Counted from the first letter of the stretch, positions 29,933-38,898 are shown. The stretch is 64,000 nucleotides of DNA from Gemmata palustris (GCF_017939745.1 NZ_JAGKQQ010000001.1:1550001-1614000); one strand, 5' to 3'. Notes: a model not told the origin generated them from the letters alone. Numbers and translations: made by a program.

Positions 29933-30604
29933 ATGGGAACTGAAAAACAACTCGGCGACGAACTGGCCACAGCCCTCTTCTGTTCCGGGAATGTGTCCCG
30001 GCGAAAGCAACTACTTTTCGGGTGTGGGTGGTGCCGGGCCGTGTGGCCTCTACTCGTTGACCCACGCAGTCGAGTTGTGATTGAGCGCGTCGAGCAGTAC
30101 GCCGACGAACCGAACGAGAGCGCCGAGTATGAGGCGGCTTCGGATGCTTTCGCTGCGTACCTGGAGGTATCCAATTCGACGAGTTGTCTTGAGTCGATGC
30201 CCCCGGATCTCCAATCGCCCGAATGGTCTCAGTTGTCCGAACGTCATCAATCGCAATGTCTTGCTGCGGAAGTGGTCCGCTCTGTGGCCGAAGGCAGATG
30301 GGTCTTGAACGAATTTCCTGCATTCACAGAACGTACCGAAACCTGGGGCGCCGCGGACTTAGTCGGTGACATCTTCGGAAACCCGTTCCACCCTGTAGCC
30401 TTCTCCCCCTCGTGGCACAACTCCACCGTTCTCTCGCTCGCATCGCAGATGTACGAGTCTCGGGACTTCAGCGCGATGCCCATACTCGCAGATGCGCTCC
30501 AGGACGCCGGGTGCGACAGCGCCGACGTGCTCGATCACTGCCGCGGTCCGGGGCCACACGTGCGCGGGTGCTGGGTCGTCGATCGGGTGCTGGGCAAGGA
30601 ATAG
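29933..30604 (+). CDS. Gemmataceae MTEAEWL/DHCRGPG family protein, second copy
   Basis: 223 residues. The N terminus is divergent (MGTEKQLGDELATALFCSGN, then RRKQLLFGCGWCRAVWPLL, which replaces the usual SDRKLRLFACACCR). The C terminus (FGNPFHPVAFSPSW, YESRDFSAMPILADALQDAG, DVLDHCRGPGPHVRGCWVVD) is almost the same as in the copy at 22349. Strong ribosome site GGGAGGTGA nine bases before ATG. Function unknown; the DNA leader, gene and 3' flank are duplicated as one cassette within the island. Confidence 0.8.
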   Translation: MGTEKQLGDELATALFCSGNVSRRKQLLFGCGWCRAVWPLLVDPRSRVVIERVEQYADEPNESAEYEAASDAFAAYLEVSNSTSCLESMPPDLQSPEWSQLSERHQSQCLAAEVVRSVAEGRWVLNEFPAFTERTETWGAADLVGDIFGNPFHPVAFSPSWHNSTVLSLASQMYESRDFSAMPILADALQDAGCDSADVLDHCRGPGPHVRGCWVVDRVLGKE

Positions 30605-31023
30605 CGGCTGTACCGATCGCTCTAAAACGCGAAACGACACGGGCCAGGGATCACTCTCTGGCCCGTGGTATTCCCGTGGTATCTACTTCCCGACCTGGGG
30701 CACGAAACGCTCACGGCAACGCCGGGCTAAGGCATGCCTGCTCAATAGTTGGACCACGATCCGCGGGTTGTTCCAGCAGCTGTTGAGCAGGTACGCCTTA
30801 GCCCGACAGCGGTGCTGGAACAGCGGTCCCCGCGACGAGTGGAGTGGCACGTGCTCGGCTGACGCAACATCAGCCTGTCGCAGAGCGACGAACTAAACTG
30901 ACCACGCGAACAGGGCATTATACTTGTCCCGACGGGTGCAACCGGTCTACCCTCTGACCTGCGGCGTGAGTGGCCGTGCTTGCCGCCCCGAACTACCAAG
31001 GCTGTTTTGAACGAGTTCGTTTC
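30605..31023. other. Intergenic region with two inverted repeats
   Basis: CACGGGCCAG at 30638-30647 pairs with CTGGCCCGTG at 30658-30667, a possible terminator of the gene ending at 30604, without T-tract. A second inverted repeat of 22 bp (two mismatches) is at 30724-30745 and 30783-30804. From about 30860 the sequence matches the 3' flank of the other MTEAEWL cassette, so the second repeat lies in a stretch inserted in the flank. Confidence 0.5.
30724..30804. repeat. 22-bp inverted repeat, small mobile-element-like hairpin
   Basis: GGGCTAAGGCATGCCTGCTCAA at 30724-30745 has its complement at 30783-30804 with two mismatches and a 37-nt spacer. The repeat sits in sequence absent from the paralogous flank at 23018, consistent with a small insertion. 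No target duplication was recognised. Confidence 0.5.
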
Positions 31024-33591
31024 TCACTTCTTCGCTTCGATCCTCTGAATCGCTTCCTGTGCGGCGAGGGCGAGATCGAAGTCAGGGCCGTCGAGCAGCT
31101 CGCGCAACTTTGGGAGCGCGGCTTTCGCGTCCGGGCCGATCGCGCCGAGCAGTTCAATGAATTCCGTCTGCACGCCCCAAGACGGCGGCTTGTTTAGGTA
31201 GCTCACCAGATCGGGGAGCGCGGCCTTCGCTGCCGATGTGTTCCGCTTTAACACCCGCATCACGTGTTCGTATCCGTCTTCGTAACCGTTATCGGTAACC
31301 CTCAGCTCGATGCGGTGCCGCGAGATGGTGCCACGAACGACGACGGGCACCAACTCCGGGCAGTCCGTCACGATGCGGCCGAACACGAACGGCACGTCCC
31401 AAAAGGCGCAACTCGGGCGCTCGTGGATCGCACGCGCGAACGTAGCCCAGTACGCAGCGGAATCGGCTTCGATCTTCGAGAGCGCGCAAGCCGCGAGCAA
31501 CCGCAACTTCGGGTCCGGGTCGATGAGCAACTCTTTGAGGTCCGGCACCGCGTCCTTCGCGCCCGGCCCGATGTCTGCGAGGCACAGCAGGTACCACTGT
31601 TTCTCCCCGTCTTCGGCTTTGGCTAATTGCTTGCGAATCGTGGGCACGGCGACCTTCGCCGCCGGTCCGATCGCGCCGAGCGCGCCAAGGATATACTTTG
31701 GGTCGCGTCGGTCCGCGTCCGGCTTGTTGGGATCGGGCGCGCGCGTAAGAGACGTCAACAGGAGCGGAACCGCGCCCTTCGCCGGTGGACCGATCCGCCA
31801 AACCAGATCGACGCCGCCCCTGTGCTCGAGCCTCTTGAGCACTGCGGGAATGGCCGGTGCGATTTCCTTCGCGAACGGGCTGGTGCGCTCGAGCCATTTG
31901 CGGTCACCGAAATCGATGATCCATTGGGCCAGCGCCGCGCACACGTCGGGGTCGGACGAATCGATGGAGTCGATCGCCAGCGCAGCGTTCCAGCGGACGT
32001 CCGGATCGCGCAGAAGTGGGAACAGGTGCTTGAGGTGCGGGCGCGCGAGGTGCCGCAACCGACGGAGTTCGAGAATCGCTTCAAACCGGACCTTTCGGTC
32101 GTCGCTCTTCAAGAACGGTACGAGCAGTTCAACGTCTTTGGGGTCCAAGCTGATCCGGATCGCGGATCTCACCGCATCTAAAGGCGTCATTTCGGGATGC
32201 TCCGTTCGACCCGCGGCCAGTTCGCGCAGTGCGGGGAGCAGCGCTTCGGTGCCGGGGCCACGAAACTCCTTGAGCGCTCGCACCGCGAACTCGCGCAGCT
32301 TCGTATCGTCCGACTTCAGGTGTTCCAGCAGCTTCGGACCTGCCGCGGGGCGGCAAAAAATGGCGAGCCCCGCGGCGTTGCTCTCGTCAAATTTATCCAG
32401 ATACTTCAGGAACTTCTGGTCGTCGAGGAGCGGCAGCGCGGCCTTCACGGCCTCCGGCGGTATGGGACGACAGCCTTGGTTGATAGCCGCGAGCGCTCGG
32501 AGGCGAACACCGTTATCCTTATCTGTTAGGAACGGAATCAGTTGCGGTGCGATCGGGCGGAGATCGGCTTTTGCCCAGCAGTGGGCTCCGCTCTCCGACA
32601 CGAAAACCCCGAAGGCGTGTTTGCACAGCAAGTTGAAGTGCTCATTGCGGATTCGTTCGTCTTTATTTGTAAGCAGATCCGCCAAAGCCTTTTGGCCGTC
32701 CGGACCGAGTTCTAGCAGGCTCAGCACGAGCCGACTATTGCTGTGCCGGCTCAGGTATCGCACGATTGCCGGGACGAGCGGAGCGGCGTCCGCATCGAAC
32801 GGCTCCCACACGGACCACGCGTGCTCCGACCCAAAACCGGAGAGGAACCGTCCGTGGTCGTCGGCGTCGTCGAGCGCTTTAATGATCGCCGGGAACAGAT
32901 CTTTCTGAACCGCCGAGAGCGCCTTCGGGCCAATGGCCGTGAGCGCTTGCGCCGCGGCCTTGCGTAACGGTAACTGATAGATCCAATACGACCCGATTGG
33001 TGCCAACGGATTCCCTTTGGGAACTGTCGCCTTCGGATCGAGGACGGTTTTTATCAGCGTGGGAACCGCGACTTCAGCCTTCGGGCCGATGGCCGCGAGT
33101 GCTTCGAGCGCGTTCAAGCACACCCACTGGTTCTCGCCCTCACCCAACCGCTTGATGAGCGCCGGTACTGCATCAGAGGCGTCTGGCCCGATAGTCTTTA
33201 GAGCCGCAGTGGCGCGCCCACGAATCTCGACGTCATGATGCGCAAGCAAGTCGATGAGTGTGGGAACCGCTTTTGGTCCGATTCGTGCGAGCGCGTCCCA
33301 ACTCGCTTTGAGCAGGAAGTCCGCCGCGGACTCTTCCCGGGACCACTTGGCCTCGCTCGGGAATAAGATCGGAACCGGGGTCGGTGTGTCGCAGATCACT
33401 TCTACCAGCGCCGGAACCGCGATTTCAGCCTTCGGGCCGAGATCGCCGAGCGCTTCTGCGGCGATGACCCGCTCGCCGGGCTTGCCGTTCTTCAGCGTCT
33501 TCACCAGATCAAGAACCCTCTCCGGAACTGGAGCCGCCGAAACTGGAAACTCGCATAGCAGGAGTAGGAGTAGAACGCTGAACCGCTTCAT
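31024..33591 (-). CDS. Exported HEAT-repeat protein
   Basis: 855 residues from ATG at 33591, chosen because it gives a clean signal peptide, MKRFSVLLLLLLCEFPVSA followed by APVPER. The rest is a chain of HEAT/PBS-lyase-like repeats of about 35-40 residues with the signature (I/L)GPKAxxAVPxL: ALGDLGPKAEIAVPALVEV, ALARIGPKAVPTLIDLL, ALGAIGPAAKVAVPTIRKQL, GAIGPDAKAALPKLREL. It should form an extended solenoid outside the cytoplasmic membrane that binds a partner protein. No catalytic motif. It is transcribed alone, minus strand. Confidence 0.85.
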   Translation of the reverse strand: MKRFSVLLLLLLCEFPVSAAPVPERVLDLVKTLKNGKPGERVIAAEALGDLGPKAEIAVPALVEVICDTPTPVPILFPSEAKWSREESAADFLLKASWDALARIGPKAVPTLIDLLAHHDVEIRGRATAALKTIGPDASDAVPALIKRLGEGENQWVCLNALEALAAIGPKAEVAVPTLIKTVLDPKATVPKGNPLAPIGSYWIYQLPLRKAAAQALTAIGPKALSAVQKDLFPAIIKALDDADDHGRFLSGFGSEHAWSVWEPFDADAAPLVPAIVRYLSRHSNSRLVLSLLELGPDGQKALADLLTNKDERIRNEHFNLLCKHAFGVFVSESGAHCWAKADLRPIAPQLIPFLTDKDNGVRLRALAAINQGCRPIPPEAVKAALPLLDDQKFLKYLDKFDESNAAGLAIFCRPAAGPKLLEHLKSDDTKLREFAVRALKEFRGPGTEALLPALRELAAGRTEHPEMTPLDAVRSAIRISLDPKDVELLVPFLKSDDRKVRFEAILELRRLRHLARPHLKHLFPLLRDPDVRWNAALAIDSIDSSDPDVCAALAQWIIDFGDRKWLERTSPFAKEIAPAIPAVLKRLEHRGGVDLVWRIGPPAKGAVPLLLTSLTRAPDPNKPDADRRDPKYILGALGAIGPAAKVAVPTIRKQLAKAEDGEKQWYLLCLADIGPGAKDAVPDLKELLIDPDPKLRLLAACALSKIEADSAAYWATFARAIHERPSCAFWDVPFVFGRIVTDCPELVPVVVRGTISRHRIELRVTDNGYEDGYEHVMRVLKRNTSAAKAALPDLVSYLNKPPSWGVQTEFIELLGAIGPDAKAALPKLRELLDGPDFDLALAAQEAIQRIEAKK

Positions 33592-33916
33592 GTGGCGTGC
33601 TCTCGCGACGTGAACCTTCCCGTTATTACCTGACGGCGACCGCAAGTACACCTAACGAGATTCGCGCCGGATTGTCGGCTCGTGGGCGTGTGTTCTCGCA
33701 TCATGCGGCGGCTCGCTTCCCGTTAAAATCTATTCCGAATCCCTACACGCTCTGCGCGGCGCACTCTTGGTCGCACGGACACCTCCCCGGACCTCAATTT
33801 CACTGTGTGATACAAGAACGTCGCCAGAAAGAAGTTCCGCGACGTTGTGAGTACCCAACTCCCGATACCTGATGGAGAGTTCAGATTTCTTTCGACCGGC
33901 CTTGAACATGGACTTT
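33592..33916. other. Intergenic region upstream of HEAT gene
   Basis: About 325 bp. Should hold the promoter of the HEAT-repeat gene on the minus strand. No other structure seen; a plus-strand frame starting at 33597 is a shadow. Confidence 0.3.
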
Positions 33917-34199
33917 CTATGCTACCGGCGCGTTAATCCCGGCGAGTTTGTCGTGCCAGTCCAGCACCCAGGGCGGGCGCACTATCGAAGTGTTGAACCC
34001 ATAGGGGTTTACGGAAATTGAAAGGCTAAAATTGAGGCTATTTTCGACTCTTGTTTTCCGCAACCCTTTGTTTATCAACCATTTAGATAGTGCGCCCGCC
34101 CTGGTCCAGCACCTGCTTATATGCCGGGTCGTCAGTCAACTTCGGTAGCGGGGGCGGTAGGAGGACCGAGGGCTTTTCGACACTTCCGAACCACAGCAT
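33917..34199 (-). pseudogene. Small gene interrupted by MITE
   Basis: ATG at 34199 has GGGAGG four bases upstream. The frame reads MLWFGSVEKPSVLLPPPLPK, then LTDDPAYKQVLD, and is then broken by the 135-bp MITE. With the MITE and one 10-bp target copy removed, the frame continues WHDKLAGINAPVA to a stop at 33917, giving 45 residues. In the present sequence the frame reads six residues into the MITE and stops at TAA. It is preceded at 106 bp by palindrome copy 3. Function unknown. Confidence 0.6.
33969..34103. mobile_element. 135-bp MITE with 18-bp terminal inverted repeats
   Basis: The ends CAGGGCGGGCGCACTATC (33969-33986) and the exact complement (34086-34103) are perfect. The 99-bp core is AT-rich and codes for nothing. 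GTCCAGCACC lies directly outside both ends (33959-33968, 34104-34113), a 10-bp target duplication. Removing element and one repeat restores the small gene's frame. No transposase gene with these ends is in the window. Confidence 0.9.
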
Positions 34200-34304
34200 A
34201 AGGCCTCCCGGGTGAAGGGGCGGGCGTATTCAAAACCGCCCCGAGAGAAGTAGAAAGATGCGAAAGATATCAGCCCCGAACGTTGGAGATCTGTGAGACG
34301 CCCG

Positions 34305-34325
34305 ATTTGTACAGGCCGTACAAAA
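34305..34325. promoter_or_regulatory. GTAC palindrome, copy 3
   Basis: ATTTGTAC-AGGCC-GTACAAAA, one base off perfect symmetry. It directly abuts the stop codon of the terminase-like remnant (34326) and lies 106 bp upstream of the MITE-broken gene at 34199 (minus strand). GATATC at 34266 on the same side matches the outer arm found at copies 1 and 2. Confidence 0.55.
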
Positions 34326-34455
34326 TTAACTAGACTTTGGTAACAGCCGGATCGCTCCAAACCGGTCCAACATCGTGAGCGGTTTCACGTTGGTCACATC
34401 CTTGCGGACTACATCCGAGTCTTTGGCCCTCGCGATCCGATGGCGGTCCACCGAA
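34326..34455 (-). pseudogene. C-terminal remnant of P27-type terminase small subunit
   Basis: About 42 codons ending VRKDVTNVKPLTMLDRFG then AIRLLPKSS and a stop. They are homologous to the C terminus of the intact gene at 38899-39432 (VRKDVTNVKPMTTLDRLG, QIRLLPKPS). No start and no homologous sequence upstream of the VDRHR region. In both copies the stop codon touches a GTAC palindrome, so gene end and palindrome were duplicated together. Confidence 0.65.
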
Positions 34456-34541
34456 CGGTGGCTTTGTGCGCCGTCGAAACGTCTCGGGCTCCGACCAGAA
34501 GCGAAATGTCTTTCCGGAACTGCACGAGACTCTGCTCCGGG

Positions 34542-36956
34542 TTACTCCGCTATAGTTTGGTTGTGAACTTCGTCATCCAGTTTGAATAGTTCGCGGAGGA
34601 TCGCTCGCTCCTCCTGGAGCAGATCTAACAGTACCCTTTCGTCCTTCGTGCGAAGGTAGCGCACGCCGACCCCAAACAGGCGCGCCGACAGTGACAGGTC
34701 CGGGTGCGCCTTCGCGGCTTCTTGCCACATTTCCACCCATGCACCGAGCGCGTCGGCGTGAGCACGAGCGTAGGCCGATTGGGTCAGGCTCTGCACGAGC
34801 GAATAGCCAACTTGAGTGAGGGGCTTGGGGCGGGTGTCTCCGTCGGGGCGCCGCGCTTGCTCCGCCGCCGCGACTTCCGCCAGTCGGCGAACGCGATGCA
34901 ACCACACGCGGCGGTCGGCCGCCCCGCTAAAGATGGCAACGATGACATTTGGCAGGTGCCAGGCTCGAGCATCGTTGTCATTTGAAAGCGGAAGGTCGAA
35001 CTTTTCGGCGAGCACCCGCTCGGCTGCGTCCCAATCACCTGCAACGATGTGTGCTTCAGCCAATCCCTCTCGTGCGTTACCCAACTTCCCGTTCAACTCG
35101 ACCGCACGGCGGAGGTCGTCCAGAGCTTCTCGGACCTGACCAAGACCAAGTTTGGCCCGCCCACGATTGTACAAAGGGTAAGCTCCCTCGAATTTCAACT
35201 CGATCGCACGATCGCAAGCCTCAATTGCTTCTCGATATCGTTCGAGCGAGTTCAGCGCAAAAGCCTTATTGTTCCAGTATTGGCCCTTTGGCTCGAGTTC
35301 GGTAGCCCGGTCGAAGGCTTCCACAGCTTCTTCGTACCGGTCAAAACTCGCAAGCATGTACCCTTTTATACCCCAAGCGACACTCTCTGTCGGTTGACTT
35401 TGGATTGCTCGGTTGATTGCTCGGAGCGACTCACCTCGGCAGTTAAGTAAACTGAGCGCCACCGATAGAGCCATCCACTCATTTGACTCTTCAGGTTCCA
35501 GCTCACAGGCGCGTCTAAACGCGCCCAATGCCTCCGCTCTCCTCTGGATGCTGAGGAGTTTGAACCCGCCGGTCATACACAATTTTGCCACGGTCGTGGT
35601 GCTGACAATTTCTTCCACAATTCGCACGAGGTGTTGCGGATCCTTACCTTCTTCTACCCCATTGAGATCATGGAAAAGAGCTTGGTCGACAGGCCCCCAG
35701 CCTTTTTGGTCGAAACCTTTCAAAACGGCGTCGATGTATCGCCCTAACTCGCCATCCCGCTCGAATTGTTCGCAGAGTGAAGTGAACTGTTCCCGGTCGT
35801 ACCAGATGCGGAGGAAATCGACGATCAGCTTGATCGGTTCGCGCCGTGGGTCTTTCACTTCGATACACAGCCGCATTAGCGGTTCGGCGAGTTCGTACCG
35901 AGACTCCCGGCCGACGGTCGCGCCCGTTACATAACCCTTCTCCTTCAACCCCTTCAATTGTGACCCCGCCGTTTGCTCCGATAAGTAGAGCTCTGCGGCG
36001 ATTTCCTTCACGGCCACCGTTCGCGATTGTCGGCACAAGAACTCGACAATTTCGCGCTGCTGATCAGGCAGCCATCGGAGTCGCTCCTGGTAGTACGGGG
36101 TCAGTTCGTCCAGCAGTTCTTCAAACGCGGCTACCAAGTTATCCAACTGCTCCTGCGTCGCGAACTCCGAGAGGATGATGAACACCCGGTGCCCGCCGCC
36201 GGCGACGTGGCGAATGGCGCGCACGCGCGCGCGGCCGGTCGGCGTTTGGAGGAATGCCAACAGCTCTGTGTTCGCGCTCTGCGTCGCGATCTTCTGGAGT
36301 AACAATAGAGCCTCGTCAGCCGTGAGTGGGCTAAGGTGCTCGATCTGGAAGAAATTGAAGAACGGGCGGTCGCGCTCGGACACGTCCTCGGTGAGTTGTT
36401 GCGAAGTCGCCAGGGTGGCCGCGACCGAATGCTCTTGGAGGAACGCCCGCCATCGTTTCTGCCCCTCGCTCTTCAGCCCTCGCATCACGTCATCGAGGTT
36501 CTCAACGACAACTAAGAGGGTGTGGCCGTTCAGCCCCTTCAGGAGATGCTCTGTCAACGCGCGGGACCGGTGCTCGTCGCTCGCGCCCTCCAACTCCTCG
36601 CGCGGCGGAGGGGGGAACTCGTTGCCGTACCGGGCGTTCAGCGCCCGGAGAATGCGAAGTAGGAACTTCCAGAACGACGGCGTGGTTTCGTCTTCGGGGA
36701 GCCAAGCGATGCGAAGCCGCTCCCCGACCTGTGGGTCGTTTTGGAGGCGGGCGACGAGCAGCGCCACGAGGTGGCTTTTACCGCACCCGCGCGGGCCGAT
36801 AGCGAGTAAGTGGTGTTTGACTTCTGTCAGGGCGCTGTCGCGCAGGCGCCCGAACCAAATCTCCGCCAGTTTGTGCCGCTGGACGAAGATCGCTTCGAGA
36901 ATTTTCGGGTCGGTGCGGTTCGGACTGAACCGCGAGACGAACGCGCGCCCGGCCAT
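34542..36956 (-). CDS. AAA/STAND-type ATPase with winged helix and TPR repeats
   Basis: 804 residues from ATG at 36956 (a start 10 codons earlier is possible). Walker A GPRGCGKS at 54-61; Walker B-like TLLVVVENLDDVM near 150, where Asn-Leu-Asp-Asp replaces the usual D-E; sensor-like VAATLATSQQL. A winged helix at about 310-370 (VKEIAAELYLSEQTAGSQLK, GLKEKGYVTG) follows, then TPRs at about 480-640 (for example AFDRATELEPKGQYWNNKAF, EAIEACDRAIELKFEGAYPL). This layout (ATPase, winged helix, TPR) is that of STAND-class signal NTPases. The start overlaps the stop of the upstream ATPase gene by one base (TGATG), so the two are coupled. No nuclease or toxin domain was seen. Confidence 0.85.
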   Translation of the reverse strand: MAGRAFVSRFSPNRTDPKILEAIFVQRHKLAEIWFGRLRDSALTEVKHHLLAIGPRGCGKSHLVALLVARLQNDPQVGERLRIAWLPEDETTPSFWKFLLRILRALNARYGNEFPPPPREELEGASDEHRSRALTEHLLKGLNGHTLLVVVENLDDVMRGLKSEGQKRWRAFLQEHSVAATLATSQQLTEDVSERDRPFFNFFQIEHLSPLTADEALLLLQKIATQSANTELLAFLQTPTGRARVRAIRHVAGGGHRVFIILSEFATQEQLDNLVAAFEELLDELTPYYQERLRWLPDQQREIVEFLCRQSRTVAVKEIAAELYLSEQTAGSQLKGLKEKGYVTGATVGRESRYELAEPLMRLCIEVKDPRREPIKLIVDFLRIWYDREQFTSLCEQFERDGELGRYIDAVLKGFDQKGWGPVDQALFHDLNGVEEGKDPQHLVRIVEEIVSTTTVAKLCMTGGFKLLSIQRRAEALGAFRRACELEPEESNEWMALSVALSLLNCRGESLRAINRAIQSQPTESVAWGIKGYMLASFDRYEEAVEAFDRATELEPKGQYWNNKAFALNSLERYREAIEACDRAIELKFEGAYPLYNRGRAKLGLGQVREALDDLRRAVELNGKLGNAREGLAEAHIVAGDWDAAERVLAEKFDLPLSNDNDARAWHLPNVIVAIFSGAADRRVWLHRVRRLAEVAAAEQARRPDGDTRPKPLTQVGYSLVQSLTQSAYARAHADALGAWVEMWQEAAKAHPDLSLSARLFGVGVRYLRTKDERVLLDLLQEERAILRELFKLDDEVHNQTIAE

Positions 36957-38143
36957 CAGTTGATCCCCCGCTCGATCTTCCACCACCGCTGAAGCAAGGT
37001 GTGGCGGAACGTGTACCGGCCCTTCGTGTCGCGGCTTAGGTAGTGGTCGATAGACAGTAGCCGGATTAGGTCGCGCACACGCTCGTCGTCGCTCGCGCCG
37101 GCGCTCTTGCCCACATTGAGCAACTCCGCCAGCGCGAGCGGGGCTGTTGCTGCAGCGGCGTGGTCGAGCAGGGCGAGCGCCACTTTATCCTGCTTCGGGT
37201 AGTATCCGTCGATGCGGTCCCGGAAGTGTCGGAAGTTGCACGGGTCGTGCTCTTGTGTGAGGAGTTGCTGCACCATGCCAGCGGCCGACGCGGTGGTGAC
37301 CGCCGCGCCGCGGAGCCGCAGGTCGGCAACGACCTTGTGGATGTAGTATGGGAACCCGCCGGTTTCGGTCGCGATGTGTGCGGGCACTTCCGGGGCGAAT
37401 TGGAGCCCCTCGCCGGTCAACAGTCGGCCGGCGAGGTCGGCCGCGACGGCCGGTTCGAGCGGAGGTACTTCGACGAGTTGCATGTCGTTCACGGGTTGAT
37501 TCCGGTACCCGCCCGCGCGCAGAACGCCGAGAACGTGGTGCAATCCGATTGAGCCACACAGCACCATACGGAACCCGGCGCCGGTAGTCGGGGACTGGCG
37601 GAGCGAACGGAGTACGTCTAGTACTTCCATCGCCGTCTGCTCCCCGTCTCGCTTCGGGTCGGCAATGGCTGAAAGCATCCAAGGCATTTCGTCGAAGAAG
37701 AACACGACGCGCTTCTGTGTGGCCGCTTGTTGCTCGACGAGATCTTCGACGGCACTAGCGAGGAGCTTCTTCCAGTAACCGTCCGGTCGGGCTTTCTTGT
37801 CGGGGAACTTGATCGGGCCGACGTGTGTACCGCCGAGGAGCCCGAGCATGCCGAGGAAGCGTTTGCCTTGCTTCTTCCAACCGGTGAGCCGCTCGTGAAC
37901 CTTTTCGCACACGCGCTCAGCGAACTCGTCAGCGGAGTGGACGTTTTCGACATCCATGAACACCGCTTCCCAGCCGTTTGCCGGTTGCGATTCCATCTTG
38001 CGCAGAATGCTAGTTTTGCCGATGCGCCGCTCTGCTTCGAGTCGCAGACTGTTTGTTTCGAGCGCTCGCCACAACTCGGTAATGAGCAAGTCGCGACCGA
38101 AGATTTCATTGAGCGGAACACTGCCACCAGGAACAGCTTTCAC
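36956..38143 (-). CDS. AAA_16/archaeal-type ATPase, partner of the TPR ATPase
   Basis: 395 residues from GTG at 38143, with GGAG seven bases upstream. FGRDLLITELWRALE then RRIGKTSILRKM at about 39-50: a P-loop lacking the first glycine (AERRIGKTS), as in the MNS/archaeal ATPase branch of STAND proteins. Walker B RVVFFFDEMPWML at about 145-157. SLRQSPTTGAGFRMVLCGSI is the sensor strand. A winged-helix-like C terminus is suggested by LIRLLSIDHYLSRDTKGRYT. The TGATG junction with the next gene shows a two-gene unit. Regulatory or defence roles are typical for this branch; the actual one is unknown. Confidence 0.83.
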   Translation of the reverse strand: MKAVPGGSVPLNEIFGRDLLITELWRALETNSLRLEAERRIGKTSILRKMESQPANGWEAVFMDVENVHSADEFAERVCEKVHERLTGWKKQGKRFLGMLGLLGGTHVGPIKFPDKKARPDGYWKKLLASAVEDLVEQQAATQKRVVFFFDEMPWMLSAIADPKRDGEQTAMEVLDVLRSLRQSPTTGAGFRMVLCGSIGLHHVLGVLRAGGYRNQPVNDMQLVEVPPLEPAVAADLAGRLLTGEGLQFAPEVPAHIATETGGFPYYIHKVVADLRLRGAAVTTASAAGMVQQLLTQEHDPCNFRHFRDRIDGYYPKQDKVALALLDHAAAATAPLALAELLNVGKSAGASDDERVRDLIRLLSIDHYLSRDTKGRYTFRHTLLQRWWKIERGIN

Positions 38144-38483
38144 GTACCGTCTCCGGGCTGGTTTCGATTTACGATATATTTATTGTGTATTTAAATCGAC
38201 TTAAGTCAATGGAAAATTACGTTTCTGGTGGCGAGTAGAGGTCCAGCTAAGGAGCGAATACGTGGGTGGGTTCTACACCACTCCAAAGACCATTACGGAA
38301 GTTATGCGAAGCTCTGCGTTTAAATGTTGAACCTTCGCACGCGAATCGGATACACTTAAGTGCTAAAAATGTGTTAGTTAGGAGCTTTTTTGGGGCTGCT
38401 GGCTGCGATTGGGAATCTGGGTGCCGCGGGTTCAAATCGTGTCAGTCGCCGCAGTAAGCCGAAGCCGAATTCCATGCCACCCT
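38144..38483. other. Intergenic region upstream of ATPase pair
   Basis: 340 bp, AT-rich near 38160-38220 (TATTTATTGTGTATTTAAAT), a good place for the promoter of the ATPase operon. GCCGCGGGTTCAAATC at about 38421 resembles a tRNA T-arm but the stem does not pair, so no RNA gene is called. Confidence 0.4.
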
Positions 38484-38749
38484 TTAAATTTCTCCAGACA
38501 CGTGTAATGCCTTCTGCCAATTATCTTTCTTGCATATGGGCTTGAATTGGTTCTTCGAAATGCGTTGCTCGACAAAATCCTCACTAATGCGGAGGGCATC
38601 CCGATACAGTTCTGCGGCCAAGGATCGGTTCCAGAGGTTTCGGTAGCACCCGCAACCGAGGAGCCGAAACTGTTGATCGCTCAACTGTTGCGAAGCAAAT
38701 GAATCATTGTTCCCGGGTTGGTCGCCGCTAGCCATTCCGCTTTGGTCAT
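38484..38749 (-). pseudogene. Frameshifted MTEAEWL-family gene
   Basis: ATG at 38749 opens MTKAEWLAATNPGTMIHLL and then runs into a stop (LLRNS*). In the neighbouring frame the family pattern continues: QQLSDQQFRLLGCGCYRNLW, then AAELYRDALRISEDF, ending at 38484. The usual second half (LADALQDAG, DHCRGPGPHVRG) is missing. So the gene carries a frameshift at about 38690 and lost its C-terminal two thirds. Its leader with palindrome copy 4 is conserved, 128 bp upstream. Confidence 0.7.
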
Positions 38750-38877
38750 CGGTCGCCCCTTGGAACCGCTCCCAGCATGACCAATCGCGGCACCGGTGCC
38801 AAATGCGCGCCGAGCCGCTTCCGAAGACGACCCCGAAGAGGAAGTTGACGAAATATCCGCCCCGGACCCCGCCCCAT

Positions 38878-38898
38878 TTTTGTACGGTCCGTACAAAA
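38878..38898. promoter_or_regulatory. GTAC palindrome, copy 4
   Basis: TTTTGTAC-GGTCC-GTACAAAA, perfect arms. It abuts the stop codon of the terminase small subunit gene at 38899. On the minus strand it is followed by GGGGCGGATATTTCGTC and the same leader as copies 1 and 2, then the ATG at 38749. Confidence 0.62.

Noticed and set aside
31310..32908. Long plus-strand frame of over 500 codons
   Set aside because: It lies antisense within the HEAT-repeat gene, is Ser/Arg-rich and repeats with the HEAT period, the normal shadow of a high-GC repeat gene.
38400..38450. tRNA-like T-arm (GGGTTCAAATC)
   Set aside because: The T-stem does not pair well and no acceptor or anticodon arm could be found upstream.
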